From Prosthecodimorpha staleyi (lineage in GTDB: Bacteria > Pseudomonadota > Alphaproteobacteria > Rhizobiales > Ancalomicrobiaceae), in the NCBI RefSeq assembly GCF_018729455.1, contig NZ_JAHHZF010000002.1, forward strand, positions 558,605 through 622,604: 64,000 nt of DNA. Reading direction: 5' to 3'. Each line of letters opens with the position of its first letter. The first letter of the stretch is position 1. Made by a program: the position numbers and the translations under genes. This document shows positions 40,601-51,280 of this stretch, piece by piece. Under the pieces are notes generated by a model. It had not been told where the DNA came from. It was given only the letters and a program-made list of their open reading frames with translations, and searched no databases.

Positions 40601-41115
40601 CCGTGTCGCTGTTCCGTCTGATGGCGGTCAAGGACGAGTACGAGGTGGCCCGGCTGCATGCCGACGGCCGGCTCGTCGAACAGCTCGGCGCCGCCTTCGA
40701 GAGCTGGGACCGGCTGGAGGTGCATCTGGCACCGCCGCTTCTCGCCCGAACCGATCCGGCCACCGGCCGGCCGGCGAAGATGCGCTTCGGCGCCTGGATG
40801 TTCCGGGTGTTCGGGCTGCTCGCCGTCGCCCGATCGCTGCGCGGCGGGCTCCTCGACCCGTTCCGCTGGACCGAGGAGCGGCGCATGGAACGCCGGCTGC
40901 TCGCCGAGCACGAGGCGCTCCTTGACGAGATCGCCCGCACTCTGACGCCGGCGAACCACGCCGCCGCCGTCGCGCTCCTGGAGGCGACCGCGACGATCCG
41001 TGGCTTCGGCCCGGTCAAGGCGGCCAACGTCAGGCAGTTCGAGGACGGGCAGGCGGCGCGTCTTTCGGCCTTCCGCAATCCCGCCCCGACGCCCCTGACG
41101 GCGGCCGCCGAGTAG
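37642..41115 (+). CDS. Fused indolepyruvate ferredoxin oxidoreductase family protein
   Basis: Large 2-oxoacid oxidoreductase of 1157 residues that decarboxylates an aryl- or branched 2-oxoacid (such as indolepyruvate) with CoA. Order: pyrimidine-binding TPP domain ([19 protein letters not shown] near residue 48), TPP pyrophosphate domain ([14 protein letters not shown] near 450; [39 protein letters not shown] begins near 495), a Cys-rich segment from residue 633 (CEGCGDCG and further Cys), then the gamma domain ([20 protein letters not shown] near 720) and a C-terminal DUF6537-like part. The fused aerobic form is common in alpha- and betaproteobacteria and serves aromatic amino-acid catabolism. 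ATG follows GGGAGGAAAC. Confidence 0.93.
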   Translation: [1157 protein letters not shown]

Positions 41116-41135
41116 CGGCGCCGGCCGAATGCAAT

Positions 41136-41167
41136 CGATCCGGTCCCGCGTCGGCAGGACCGGATCG
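41136..41167. terminator. Strong hairpin between convergent genes
   Basis: CGATCCGGTCC pairs over 11 bp with GGACCGGATCG around a ten-base loop, between the ends of the oxidoreductase and efp genes. There is no T-run; as a symmetrical stem it may serve both sides. Confidence 0.45.
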
Positions 41168-41211
41168 AAGACACGAATCCGGGATCGGCAGGACGGCGGC
41201 GGCGCGGCCGA

Positions 41212-41778
41212 TCAGTCCTTGGCGCGTTCCACGTAGGAACCGTCCTCGGTCATCACGACCACGCGGGTACCGGTCGAGATGTGCGGCGGCACCATGGTGC
41301 GCACGCCGTTCGACAGGGTCGCGGGCTTGTAGGAGGACGAGGCCGTCTGGCCCTTCATGGTCGGCTCGGTGTCGACGATCTCGAGGGTCACGCGCTGCGG
41401 CAGTTCGATCGAAACCGGGACGCCCTGATAGAGCGACAGCTGGACTTCCATGTTCTCGTGCAGATAGACCGCGCCGTCACCAATCACGTCCTTCGGCACG
41501 GCGATCTGCTCGAAGCTCTCCATGTTCATGAAGGTGTAGCCTTCGGCGTCCTCGTAGAGATACGTGAAGGGACGCTCGTCCAGGAAGGCGCGCTCGACCT
41601 GCTCGGTGGTCTTCCAGCGTTCGGACACCTTCACGCCGTCGGCGATCCGGCGCATGTCGACCTGCGTCGTCGGGGTGCCCTTGCCGGGATGGAAGCTCTC
41701 GGCGGAGAGAACGACATAGAGCTTGCCGTCGAGTTCGACGACATTGCCGCGGCGGAGCGCTTGAGCATTGACCTTCAC
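41212..41778 (-). CDS. efp: Elongation factor P
   Basis: Ribosome factor of 188 residues that rescues stalling at polyproline. KOW-like N-domain, then OB and C-domains ([23 protein letters not shown]). The modification loop [10 protein letters not shown] has Lys33, the residue beta-lysylated by EpmA. The start is GTG with GAGG eight bases upstream. The EpmA gene is divergent, 122 bp away. Confidence 0.97.
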   Translation of the reverse strand: MKVNAQALRRGNVVELDGKLYVVLSAESFHPGKGTPTTQVDMRRIADGVKVSERWKTTEQVERAFLDERPFTYLYEDAEGYTFMNMESFEQIAVPKDVIGDGAVYLHENMEVQLSLYQGVPVSIELPQRVTLEIVDTEPTMKGQTASSSYKPATLSNGVRTMVPPHISTGTRVVVMTEDGSYVERAKD

Positions 41779-41900
41779 GGGGCGACCTCGGAATGGTTTC
41801 GGTTAGGTCCGGACAATAGCCGGAGACCCCGGTCTCGCCGGGCGAGCGGGTCTTTCGGGCGTTTCTCTGACATTTTCGCGCCGAGAAGGGAAGTGGTTCG

Positions 41901-42944
41901 ATGGAAGACGCCTCGCCTTGGTGGCAGAAAGCCCGCCATGCCGACCGCCGGCCGCGTCTCCTGGCGCGCAACCGGATCACGGCGGCGGTCCGTGACTGGT
42001 TCGCGGCCGAGGATTTCACCGAGGTCGAATGCGCGGCCTTGCAGGTCTCACCCGGCAACGAGACCCATCTGCACGGCTTCGCCACCGACCTGATCGGCCC
42101 GGACGGCGCCCCGCATCGCCGCTACCTGCACACCTCGCCCGAATTCGCCATGAAGAAGCTGGTCGCCGCCGGCGAGGCCCGCATCTTCGATTTCGCCCGG
42201 GTCTGGCGCAACCGGGAGCGCACCGCCCTGCACCACCCGGAATTCGTGATGCTGGAATGGTACCGCGCCGGCGTGCCCTACACGCGGTTGATGGAGGATT
42301 GCGCGGCGCTCCTGAGGCTCGCCGCCGGCATCACTGGCTTGCGTAACTGGAGCTATCGGGGGCGCGAGGCCGATCCGGCCGCGGAGCCCGAGCGGCTGAC
42401 CGTCGCCGACGCCTTCGCGCGCCATGCCGGCATCGATCTCCTCGCGACCATCGCGCCGGACGGCGAGCCGGACCGGCCGGCACTGGCCGCCGCGGCCGAG
42501 GCCGCCGGTATCCGCATCGCCGCCGACGACAGCTGGACCGACATCCATTCCCGCATTCTGGTCAGCCGCATCGAGCCGCATCTCGGCATCGGCCGACCGA
42601 CCATTCTGTGCGAGTATCCGGCCAGCGAGGCCGCGCTCGCCCGCCGCAAGCCCGGCGATCCGCGCGTTGCCGAGCGCTTCGAGCTCTATGTCTGCGGCGT
42701 CGAACTCGCCAACGCCTTCGGCGAACTGACCGATCCGGCCGAGCAGCGCGCCCGCTTCGAGGCCGACATGGACGAGAAGCAGCGGCTCTACGGCGAGCGC
42801 TATCCGATCGACGAGGGCTTCCTCGCCGCCCTCGCCGCCATGCCCGACACCAGCGGCATAGCCCTCGGCTTCGACCGTCTGGTCATGCTGGCGACCGGGG
42901 CGAACCGGGTCGAGGACGTGATGTGGGTGCCGGTGTCGGATTGA
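41901..42944 (+). CDS. epmA: EF-P lysine lysyltransferase
   Basis: Paralogue of class II lysyl-tRNA synthetase that attaches (R)-beta-lysine to Lys33 of EF-P. The 347 residues lack the tRNA-binding domain. Class II motifs are RYLHTSPEFAMKKLVAAG (motif 1/2 region), FDFARVWRNRERTALHHPEFVMLEWYR (motif 2) and SGIALGFDRLVMLATG (motif 3). It is divergent from efp, a common arrangement. The lysine 2,3-aminomutase EpmB, which makes beta-lysine, is not in the window. Confidence 0.93.
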   Translation: MEDASPWWQKARHADRRPRLLARNRITAAVRDWFAAEDFTEVECAALQVSPGNETHLHGFATDLIGPDGAPHRRYLHTSPEFAMKKLVAAGEARIFDFARVWRNRERTALHHPEFVMLEWYRAGVPYTRLMEDCAALLRLAAGITGLRNWSYRGREADPAAEPERLTVADAFARHAGIDLLATIAPDGEPDRPALAAAAEAAGIRIAADDSWTDIHSRILVSRIEPHLGIGRPTILCEYPASEAALARRKPGDPRVAERFELYVCGVELANAFGELTDPAEQRARFEADMDEKQRLYGERYPIDEGFLAALAAMPDTSGIALGFDRLVMLATGANRVEDVMWVPVSD

Positions 42945-42972
42945 ACATAAGGCAGGCGGAGGCCGCCCCCGC

Positions 42973-43500
42973 TCAATGCCCCTCGAAGGCAACCAGGGTG
43001 CGCACGTCCACACCCATGGCGCGCAGCCTGTCGGCCCCGCCAAGATCCGGCAGGTCGATCACGAAGCAAGCGGCGACGACCTCCGCGCCCATCTGGCGCA
43101 GGAGCTGGACGGCGGCGGTGGCGGTGCCGCCGGTGGCGATCAGGTCGTCGACCAGGATGACCCGTTCGCCCGCGGCGACGGCGTCCTCGTGCATCTCCAT
43201 CTCGTCGAGGCCATATTCCAGCGAATAGGCGATCCGGACGGTGGTGTGCGGCAGCTTGCCCTTCTTGCGGATCGGGACGAAGCCGGATGAGAGCTGGTGG
43301 GCGACGGCGCCGCCGAGGATGAATCCGCGCGCCTCGATCCCGGCGATCTTGTCGATCTTGCCGCCGGCCCAGGGGGCGACCAGCTGGTCGACGCTGCGCC
43401 GGAAGGCGCGCGCATCGCCGAGTAGGGTCGTGATGTCCCGGAACAGGATGCCGGGCTTGGGATAGTCGGGGATGGTGCGGATCGCGTCGCGGAGGTCCAT
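42973..43500 (-). CDS. apt: Adenine phosphoribosyltransferase
   Basis: Purine salvage enzyme, adenine + PRPP to AMP. It has 175 residues with the PRPP loop [14 protein letters not shown] near residue 120, [10 protein letters not shown] near 22 and [13 protein letters not shown] near 60. It converges with epmA (28 bp apart). Confidence 0.96.
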   Translation of the reverse strand: MDLRDAIRTIPDYPKPGILFRDITTLLGDARAFRRSVDQLVAPWAGGKIDKIAGIEARGFILGGAVAHQLSSGFVPIRKKGKLPHTTVRIAYSLEYGLDEMEMHEDAVAAGERVILVDDLIATGGTATAAVQLLRQMGAEVVAACFVIDLPDLGGADRLRAMGVDVRTLVAFEGH

Positions 43501-43631
43501 GAACAGTCCCGTTCGGCCGAGGGCGCGGCCCGAAGCCCGTCCCGCCGGCCGGAACCCTCCGGTCGGCAGGCAAGGGCTCCAGACTCAGGCGGTTGGATCG
43601 GGGCGGATTGTCCCCGGCCGGCGCGGTCGGA

Positions 43632-45752
43632 TCAAGCGGCGCGAATCTGCTCGACGAAGGACCGCACCCGCGTCTGCAGGCCCTGCGTCTGCCGGTCGAG
43701 CGTCTCGACGCCTTCGACGAGCAGGCTCGACGCCTTGTCGGTCTCGGTCGCATCGGTACGAACCGCCTCGACCTCGCGGCCGACTGCTCCGGTGCCGGTG
43801 CGCGCACCGGCTGCGCCGGTGGCGATCGCGCTGGTCGCGGCCGACTGCTCCTCGACCGCACCGGCAACCCGCAATACCGCCTCGGTGATGGCACCGACCC
43901 GTCCCTGGATGTCGGTGATCGCACCGGCGGCCGCATTGGCCGCGGAAGTGATCTCGGCGACCTGGCGGGCGATCTCCTCGGTCGCCTTGGAGGTCTGGCC
44001 GGCCAGCGCCTTGACCTCCGAGGCGACGACCGCGAAGCCGCGTCCCGCCTCGCCGGCGCGTGCGGCCTCGATGGTGGCGTTGAGGGCGAGCAGGTTGGTC
44101 TGGCTGGCGATCGATTCGATCAGGGTGACGACTTCGCCGATCTTGACCGCGCAGCCGGACAGCGAACCGACGATGCCGTTGGTTTCGACCGTGCGCCGGC
44201 CCGCCTCCTCGGCGATCCGGTTGGTGCTGTGGATCAGTTCGGCGATCTCGCGGATGGCGCGATCCAGCTCGCCGGTCGAGGCGGCGACCGATTCGACCTC
44301 GCGGCCGGCCTGATCGGCGGCCGAGACGACGGTCTCGGAGCGGCCGCGCGCCGCCTGGGCGAGCCGGGCCATCGCGTCGGCGGAACGGCCGATGCCGCGC
44401 ACGCCGTCCGAAACCTCCGCAATGGCGCGCCCGACGGCCCGTTCGAAATCCTCGGCGAGCCCGCCGAGCATGCGCCGGCGAACCTCATCCTCCTGCCGCG
44501 CGGCCTCCGCGGCCATCCGCTCGCGCTCGCGGGCATCCGTCGCCAGGCGCGTGCGGATGCCTTCCACGGCACGGCCGATATCGCCGATCTCGTCGCGCCG
44601 GCGCGAGGCCGCGACCTCGATGTCGAGTTCACCGGCCGCCATCCGGTCGAGCGTGCCGACCAGTCCGCCGAGTGGCCCGGTGACCATGCGCGCCGCGAAG
44701 AGGCCGACCAGGGCCAGGATTCCGAGCACGATCGCGGCCGCAACCATCATCCGATCCCGGATCGTGGTGACCGCGGCCAGCGCCGTCTCGGCGTCCTGGA
44801 CGGAGACCAGCGTCCAGGCGACGCCGGGCGTCTCGGCCGCACGCCAGGCCGCGAAACCCGAGGCTCCGGTGCCTGCCACCGTAGCAAAGCCGATCGGTCG
44901 ACCCGCCGTCCGGGCCGCCGCGACGGTCTCGGCGACCGCGCCGTCCAGGGCAGCGACGCCGACACCGAGCCTCAGCTTGCCGTCCGGACCGAGCACGGCG
45001 CTCGAGACCCCACGATTGACCGCATCGGCCAGCAGTTTCGAGGCCGGAAAAGAGACGACCAGCACCCCCTCTTCGGCGGTTTCGCCGATCCCCCGGGCGG
45101 CATAGACCATGCGCTCCGGCTCCGGCAGGCTGGCATCGATGTCGCTCAGCACCGGCTTGCCTTTGGCGGCCAGGGCGGCCTCGACGGCGCGGCGCAATCC
45201 GGCATTCGGAAAGCCCGGTTCATTGACGTTGCGGGTGAACTCGGTCGACTTGGTCACCGAATAGGCGACCTGTCCCTTTGGCGAGACCACGAAAATGTCG
45301 TCGAGATCGAGCTGGTCGCGCTGCGCCTTGAAGGTGCCGTGCACCTCCTTGTGGTTCCAGGAATAGATGGTCGGGTTGTCGGCGCCGTCCAGTGCCGCGC
45401 GCGCCGATTTGGTACCCGGCGTCTGGTAGTATTTCAGAACCTTCTCCAGGTCGACGGAGGCGACCGAGAAGGCGTCGGCCAGCTTGCCGGCGGCATGGTG
45501 GGCCGCGGAACTGTCGGCCATCGCGCCGGCGGTACCGACGATGGTGGAGAGCCGACTGTCGAGTGCCTTGGCGCGGGTCTCGGCCACGAAGGCGAGATTG
45601 CGTTCGGCCGCATCCGTCAGCCCCTGGCGAGCCTCGAAATAGCCGATCGCTCCGATCGTCGCCGAGGCCAACAGGCCGAGGCCGACGATCACCAGCGGCA
45701 GCTTGACCTTGAGCCCGATTCCCCGGCGCGTGCCGTGACCGCGATCCACCAT
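43632..45752 (-). CDS. Methyl-accepting chemotaxis protein
   Basis: Chemoreceptor of 706 residues. TM1 (about residues 17-38, [20 protein letters not shown]) precedes a 270-residue periplasmic sensor of the dCache type ([20 protein letters not shown] to [15 protein letters not shown]), TM2 ([20 protein letters not shown]), a HAMP domain ([21 protein letters not shown]) and the signalling coiled coil with the hairpin tip [20 protein letters not shown]. Ligand not predictable. ATG 45752 follows GAGGGGG. A longer frame runs upstream into mtnP, without support. No CheW/CheR-binding pentapeptide is seen at the C-terminus. Confidence 0.93.
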   Translation of the reverse strand: MVDRGHGTRRGIGLKVKLPLVIVGLGLLASATIGAIGYFEARQGLTDAAERNLAFVAETRAKALDSRLSTIVGTAGAMADSSAAHHAAGKLADAFSVASVDLEKVLKYYQTPGTKSARAALDGADNPTIYSWNHKEVHGTFKAQRDQLDLDDIFVVSPKGQVAYSVTKSTEFTRNVNEPGFPNAGLRRAVEAALAAKGKPVLSDIDASLPEPERMVYAARGIGETAEEGVLVVSFPASKLLADAVNRGVSSAVLGPDGKLRLGVGVAALDGAVAETVAAARTAGRPIGFATVAGTGASGFAAWRAAETPGVAWTLVSVQDAETALAAVTTIRDRMMVAAAIVLGILALVGLFAARMVTGPLGGLVGTLDRMAAGELDIEVAASRRRDEIGDIGRAVEGIRTRLATDARERERMAAEAARQEDEVRRRMLGGLAEDFERAVGRAIAEVSDGVRGIGRSADAMARLAQAARGRSETVVSAADQAGREVESVAASTGELDRAIREIAELIHSTNRIAEEAGRRTVETNGIVGSLSGCAVKIGEVVTLIESIASQTNLLALNATIEAARAGEAGRGFAVVASEVKALAGQTSKATEEIARQVAEITSAANAAAGAITDIQGRVGAITEAVLRVAGAVEEQSAATSAIATGAAGARTGTGAVGREVEAVRTDATETDKASSLLVEGVETLDRQTQGLQTRVRSFVEQIRAA

Positions 45753-45865
45753 GCGATACCCCCTCTGTCCCGTCGCCAAGGTTGCAGAGAGGTCGTTTCC
45801 AAATCGGTAAAAACCACAATTCCGTTCGATTTTTCTCGTCTTGCGGGTCCGGCCGGCGCCTGCCG

Positions 45866-46741
<876 letters not shown>

Positions 46742-46847
46742 CGCGCCCTCCCGTCGTCGAGACCGCGAGGTTAGAGCGTTTCGGCGCGCAGCGGAAGCCG
46801 GCCCGCCGATCGGACGGCCGCGGATTCAAAGGCTTAAGGCCGACCAT

Positions 46848-46875
46848 CCCGTCACCCCGCGCAAGGGGCGACGGG
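46848..46875 (-). terminator. Possible terminator of the secreted hydrolase gene
   Basis: CCCGTC-A-CCCC pairs with GGGG-C-GACGGG over a six-base loop (one mismatch), 16 bases after the stop. No clear U-run. Confidence 0.4.
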
Positions 46876-46890
46876 ACGGCCGTCTCTGCC

Positions 46891-47943
46891 TCACTTCACC
46901 GAGACCGCATAGGCGATCACCTTGGCGCGCCAGTGGGCGCGGGCCGCCTCGTTCTCGGGGCCCTGCGCGGTCTCCCAGGAATGGGTCGCGCCGGTGTAGT
47001 TCCACCAGTCGATCTTGAACAGGCCGCTACCGGCGACCGCGGCCGTCTTGGCAGCCTCGTAGCGCTCGCGGCAGGCGCCCTTGTCGGACGGCGTGCCGGG
47101 CATGGTCCCCGGCGGCACGGAGGTGTCGGCGCTGCCCGTGCCGATGCTGAGCGGCGTCACCGCGGCGGAAGCCTTGTAGTAGGTGTTGGTGCCGCCCAGC
47201 GCGCAGCCCGGATAGGTGGCGAAGATGCGCAGGAACTGGCGGCCACCGTTCAGCGGGCTGGTATTGACCGGATGATTGCTGAGGGCGAGCGCCATGGCGG
47301 CGCTGCCGCCGTGGGAATAGCCGAGCGCGACCAGCTTGGTGCTGTTCGCCCAGGGCGCCACGGTGGCCACCGCCGCCGCCGCACCGGCCAGATCGTAGGG
47401 CCGCGAGGCGTGATCGGAGATCAGCGGATCGCGCTTGGTCTTGTCCTCGTTCAGGCCCAGCGGATAGATGTCCCATCCGGTCTGGTTGACATGCAGCTGC
47501 AGGATGCGGTCGTTGCGCGCCGGCGTGAAGCTGTTGACCAGCATCATGCCGATACCGGCCGCGGTCAGCTCACGAGCAAGACTGGTATACTGCGACTGGA
47601 TCGTGACGTTGCAGTTGCCCGACACCTCGACCGCATAGGCGGCGTTGGAACCGCAGTAGAACATGCCGGTGTGACCATGGGCCACGATGACCAGCGGCAC
47701 CTTGGCCTGCGCCGAGGCGCCGACCGGCTTCCACAGATAGCCATCGATCAGGTTGTAGCTGTCGGTCGACAGCTTGCTCTGGAAGCTGACCTTGGTCGGC
47801 AGGGCCGGAACCACGTCCGGGATGGTCAGCGTCTCCGCCGGCTCGGGCGCGGCATGGCGGACTTCCGCTGCCCGCGCACCGGTGACGACGATGAGGAGAG
47901 ACGACAGAAAGGAACAGGAAAGACCAAGAGACCGGACGAACAT
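46891..47943 (-). CDS. Secreted alpha/beta hydrolase (dienelactone-hydrolase-like)
   Basis: Exported hydrolase of 350 residues. The signal peptide ends near ARA-AEV (residue 25). The fold has PLVIVAHGHTG (oxyanion region), the nucleophile elbow GYSHGGSAA and a C-terminal His in GATHSWETA. Several Cys (CGSNAAYAVEVSGNC, CALGG, GACRER) suggest disulphides in the periplasm or outside. Substrate unknown; ester or polyester hydrolysis is possible. The upstream region (47944-48080) is much richer in A/T than the rest of the window, hinting at later acquisition. Confidence 0.75.
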   Translation of the reverse strand: MFVRSLGLSCSFLSSLLIVVTGARAAEVRHAAPEPAETLTIPDVVPALPTKVSFQSKLSTDSYNLIDGYLWKPVGASAQAKVPLVIVAHGHTGMFYCGSNAAYAVEVSGNCNVTIQSQYTSLARELTAAGIGMMLVNSFTPARNDRILQLHVNQTGWDIYPLGLNEDKTKRDPLISDHASRPYDLAGAAAAVATVAPWANSTKLVALGYSHGGSAAMALALSNHPVNTSPLNGGRQFLRIFATYPGCALGGTNTYYKASAAVTPLSIGTGSADTSVPPGTMPGTPSDKGACRERYEAAKTAAVAGSGLFKIDWWNYTGATHSWETAQGPENEAARAHWRAKVIAYAVSVK

Positions 47944-48169
47944 CGAGACTGGCTCCGTGATTGGTTGAGAGCCTTTTAGTCTTGCCGATGAGAAAGTCTA
48001 TCACTATCGAGTTTCAGTATCGCTACGTCTTCATTTCAATGTTTCAACGAGACGACAGCAACGAAACACATTCAAAAATAAACTCGGCGGACCGCCCCGA
48101 AACCGGACCGCGCGGGGCGCTAAGTGGCGACCGGCCCCCCTGCCCGCCCGATCGGACCCCGGAAACGCA

Positions 48170-48193
48170 GAACGGGGCCCGAAGGCCCCGTTC
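48170..48193 (-). terminator. Terminator of the petABC operon
   Basis: GAACGGGGCC pairs with GGCCCCGTTC over a UUCG tetraloop in the minus-strand RNA, 24 bases past the petC stop, followed by a short TGCGTTT. Confidence 0.8.
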
Positions 48194-48217
48194 CCATGTC
48201 GGCAGGATGGCGGGCGA

Positions 48218-49099
48218 TCAGTGCGCCACGTCCGCCCAGATCTTGCGCTTGGTGAACCACAGCAGGCCCGCGAAGACGAGCAGGAAGGCCATGACCTTGA
48301 AGCCGGTCCGCTTGCGGTCCTCGAGCTTGGGCTCGGCGGTCCACATCAGGAAGGCCGACACGTCGCGGGCATAGTTCTCGACCGTCGCCGGGGTGCCGTC
48401 GGTGTAGTCGACGACGCCGTCCTCGATCGGCTTGGCCATGGCGATGCAGGCGCCCGCCAGGAAGGCCTTGTTGTAGTTCAGACCCGCGCCGCATTCCTGA
48501 CCGTGCGGGGCATCGCCGTAGCCGGTCAGCAGGCTGTAGACGTAGTCCGGACCGGACTCCTGGTACTGCGTGAAGATGTCGAAGACAAAGCCCGGGAAGC
48601 CGCGATGGGCGGCGCGGGCCTTGCCCATCAGCGACAGGTCCGGCGGCAGCGCGTTGCCGTTGGCGACACGCGCGGCCTGCTCGTTCGGGAAGGGCGACGG
48701 GAAGCGGTCTGCCGGGCGGGCGGGACGCTGGAACATCTCGCCGTCGTCGTTCGGGCCGTCGGTGACCTTGTATTCCGCAGCGATCGCCTTGACCTGCTCC
48801 TCGGTGAAGCCGGGGCCGCCCTCGTCCGAGAGGTTGCGGAAGGCGACATACTTCATCGAGTGGCAGTTGGCGCAGACGTTCTTGTAGACCTTGTAGCCGC
48901 GTTGCAGCTGGCCCTTGTCGAACCGGCCGAACGGCCCGGCGAAGGACCATTTCTGCGCCGTGATCTCCGGATGATGCACCGCCGCGCCTTCTTCCGCGGC
49001 GATCACGGTTCCGGACATCAGCGCGAGGCCGGCCACGATCGCGACGGCGCGCAGGGCGCCGGCGATCGGGGAGCGAGCGATACGAGGATGGATGTTCAT
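48218..49099 (-). CDS. petC: Cytochrome c1 of the bc1 complex
   Basis: Heme c subunit carrying electrons from the Rieske protein to cytochrome c. 293 residues: signal peptide to about residue 35 (AAEEG), heme motif CANCH (Cys76, Cys79, His80), an axial Met in the GACIAMAKP region, and a C-terminal anchor helix (about 268-284). Start MNIHPRIARS at 49099; a longer frame overlaps petB and is false. Third gene of petABC; 26 bp after petB. Confidence 0.96.
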   Translation of the reverse strand: MNIHPRIARSPIAGALRAVAIVAGLALMSGTVIAAEEGAAVHHPEITAQKWSFAGPFGRFDKGQLQRGYKVYKNVCANCHSMKYVAFRNLSDEGGPGFTEEQVKAIAAEYKVTDGPNDDGEMFQRPARPADRFPSPFPNEQAARVANGNALPPDLSLMGKARAAHRGFPGFVFDIFTQYQESGPDYVYSLLTGYGDAPHGQECGAGLNYNKAFLAGACIAMAKPIEDGVVDYTDGTPATVENYARDVSAFLMWTAEPKLEDRKRTGFKVMAFLLVFAGLLWFTKRKIWADVAH

Positions 49100-49125
49100 G
49101 GGTCTCGTCTCCGTGATCGCTCGTG

Positions 49126-50373
49126 TCAGGCCTTGTGCGCCGCCGCGGCACCCGCCTTGCCGAGCACCGCCTCGCTGATGGAGGCAGGCAGCGGCTTCGG
49201 GGTCTCGATCAGGCCCAGAACCGGCAGGATCACCAGGAAGTGCAGGAAGTAGTAGGCGGTGAGCACGCGCGCCCACAGCACGTAGGTCCCTTCCGCCGGC
49301 AGCGAGCCGAGATAGCCCAGGCCGACGCAGACGATCGCGAACACCCAGAAGAACTGCTTGAACAGCGGCCGGTAGGCGCCCGACTTGACGCGCGAGGTGT
49401 CGAGCCAGGGCACGATGAACATCACCGCGATGGCGCCGAACATGCACAGCACGCCGCCGAGCTTGGACGGGATGGCGCGCAGGATCGCGTAGAAGGGCAG
49501 GAAGTACCATTCCGGCACGATATGAGCCGGCGTCACCATCGGGTTCGCCTCGATGTAGTTGTCCGGGTGACCCATGAAGTTGGGCACGTAGAACAGGAAC
49601 CAGGCGAACACGATCAGGAAGCACACCACCGCGAAGCTGTCCTTCAGCGTCGCATAGGGGGTGAAGGGCACGGTATCCTGCAGCGACTTGACTTCGACGC
49701 CGGCCGGATTGTTCTGCCCGACCACATGCAGCGCCCAGATGTGCAGGATGACGATGCCGACGATCACGAAGGGCAGCAGGTAGTGCAGCGAGAAGAAGCG
49801 GTTGAGGGTCGGATTGTCGACCGAGAAGCCGCCCCAGAGCCAGGTCACGATCGGCTCACCGACGAACGGGAAGGCCGAGAACAGGTTGGTGATGACGGTG
49901 GCGCCCCAGAAGCTCATCTGGCCCCACGGCAGCACGTAGCCCATGAAGGCGGTCGCCATCATGACCAGGAAGATCAGCACGCCCAGGATCCAGAGGACTT
50001 CGCGCGGCTCCTTGTAGGAACCGTAGTAGAAGCCGCGGAACATGTGGATGTAGACGGCGATGAAGAACATCGACGCGCCGTTGGCATGCATGTAGCGCAG
50101 CAGCCAGCCCCAGTTCACGTCGCGCATGATGTGCTCGACGGAGGCGAAAGCCAGGGAGGTGTGCGGCGTGTAGTGCATCACCAGCACGATGCCGGTCAGA
50201 AGCTGGCAGACCAGCATGACCATCAGGATCGCGCCGAAGGTCCAGAAGTAGTTGAGATTCTTCGGAACCGGAAAGGCAATCGCCTGGCCGTGCGCCAAGC
50301 TGATGATCGGCAGCCGCCGCTCGAGCCAGCGCGTGAAGCCGTTGTTCGGAGTATAGGTCGAATGACCCTGCAT
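49126..50373 (-). CDS. petB: Cytochrome b of the bc1 complex
   Basis: Quinol-binding core subunit, 415 residues with eight helices. The b-heme ligands lie in [15 protein letters not shown] and [12 protein letters not shown] (helix B) and [28 protein letters not shown] (helix D), and [16 protein letters not shown] is the PEWY Qo-site motif. Middle gene of petABC, 24 bp after the Rieske gene. Confidence 0.97.
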   Translation of the reverse strand: MQGHSTYTPNNGFTRWLERRLPIISLAHGQAIAFPVPKNLNYFWTFGAILMVMLVCQLLTGIVLVMHYTPHTSLAFASVEHIMRDVNWGWLLRYMHANGASMFFIAVYIHMFRGFYYGSYKEPREVLWILGVLIFLVMMATAFMGYVLPWGQMSFWGATVITNLFSAFPFVGEPIVTWLWGGFSVDNPTLNRFFSLHYLLPFVIVGIVILHIWALHVVGQNNPAGVEVKSLQDTVPFTPYATLKDSFAVVCFLIVFAWFLFYVPNFMGHPDNYIEANPMVTPAHIVPEWYFLPFYAILRAIPSKLGGVLCMFGAIAVMFIVPWLDTSRVKSGAYRPLFKQFFWVFAIVCVGLGYLGSLPAEGTYVLWARVLTAYYFLHFLVILPVLGLIETPKPLPASISEAVLGKAGAAAAHKA

Positions 50374-50397
50374 GATCTCGTCTCCCGAAGCCGGCGA

Positions 50398-50931
50398 TCA
50401 GCCGATCTTGACGACCTTGTCGGACAGAAACTGGACGGAGGGAACGGGCAGGTTATACGGCGCCGGGCCCTTACGAATACGGCCGGACGTGTCGTAGGAC
50501 GAGCCATGGCAGGGACAGAACCAGCCATTATATTCGCCGCGCTGTCCGACGCCGCCGAGCGGCACGCAGCCGAGATGGGTGCAGACGCCGACCACGATCA
50601 GCCAATTGTCGCGGCCCTTCTGGACGCGCGCCTCGTCGGTCTGCGGATCCTTGAGTTCGCCGAGCGGAACCTTGCGGGCCGCCTCGATCTCCTCCGGCGT
50701 GCGATTGCGGATGAAGACCGGCTTGCCGCGCCATTTCACCGTGACGATCTGGCCCGGCTTGATCGCCGAGACATCGACCTCCAGGGAGGCCAGCGCCAGG
50801 GCGGAGGCGTCGGGGTTCATCTGGGCGATGAAGGGCCAGGCCAGCGACGCGGCGCCGACCGCGCCGGCGGCGCCGGTCGCGATGTAGAGAAAGTCGCGGC
50901 GGGTCGGTTCTGCCGTGTGGGTGTTAGCCAA
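50398..50931 (-). CDS. petA: Rieske iron-sulfur subunit of the bc1 complex
   Basis: 2Fe-2S protein, 177 residues. Twin-arginine leader [14 protein letters not shown], one anchor helix, then the cluster motifs CTHLGC and CPCHGSSYD. Start is TTG (AGAGGA eight bases upstream); the ATG at 51282 in the same frame would add 117 unrelated residues, so TTG is taken. First gene of the operon. Confidence 0.96.
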   Translation of the reverse strand: MANTHTAEPTRRDFLYIATGAAGAVGAASLAWPFIAQMNPDASALALASLEVDVSAIKPGQIVTVKWRGKPVFIRNRTPEEIEAARKVPLGELKDPQTDEARVQKGRDNWLIVVGVCTHLGCVPLGGVGQRGEYNGWFCPCHGSSYDTSGRIRKGPAPYNLPVPSVQFLSDKVVKIG

Positions 50932-51280
50932 GATCGGATCCTCTCGAACATGCGGCCGACCCGTCTCGCCGTTCCGCCCCGTTCGACCCGCCTCTGCCGC
51001 GACAACCGCGCGACCGGGTGCCCGGAAGGCGGTTCTTCGGAAGAAGGCGGACGGGCGCAGGCGGGCGCCGAGATCGGCAGGAAACGGCGTGCCTTGGCGC
51101 AGCTTCGGCCGGTCGCGCGGTGTTTTGGCACTACTTCCGAAGATTGTCCAGCACGCCGAAAGCAGCAATCGGCCGGATTTACGACCACGTCGCGGCACCG
51201 CAACATGAAAGCCTAAATCCCGACAGCCATTGACGAATGCCAGGACATCGGCATGCCTGTCCGCATTCGGAGACGACCCC
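50932..51280. other. Divergent spacer between petA and trmL
   Basis: 349 bp without gene-like features. It presumably holds the petABC promoter; a TTGCGG-N16-TAAATC minus-strand candidate near 51170-51205 is weak. Confidence 0.35.

Noticed and set aside
38068-40959. 963-residue open frame opposite the indolepyruvate oxidoreductase
   Set aside because: Shadow frame; no family features and the sense strand is clearly coding.
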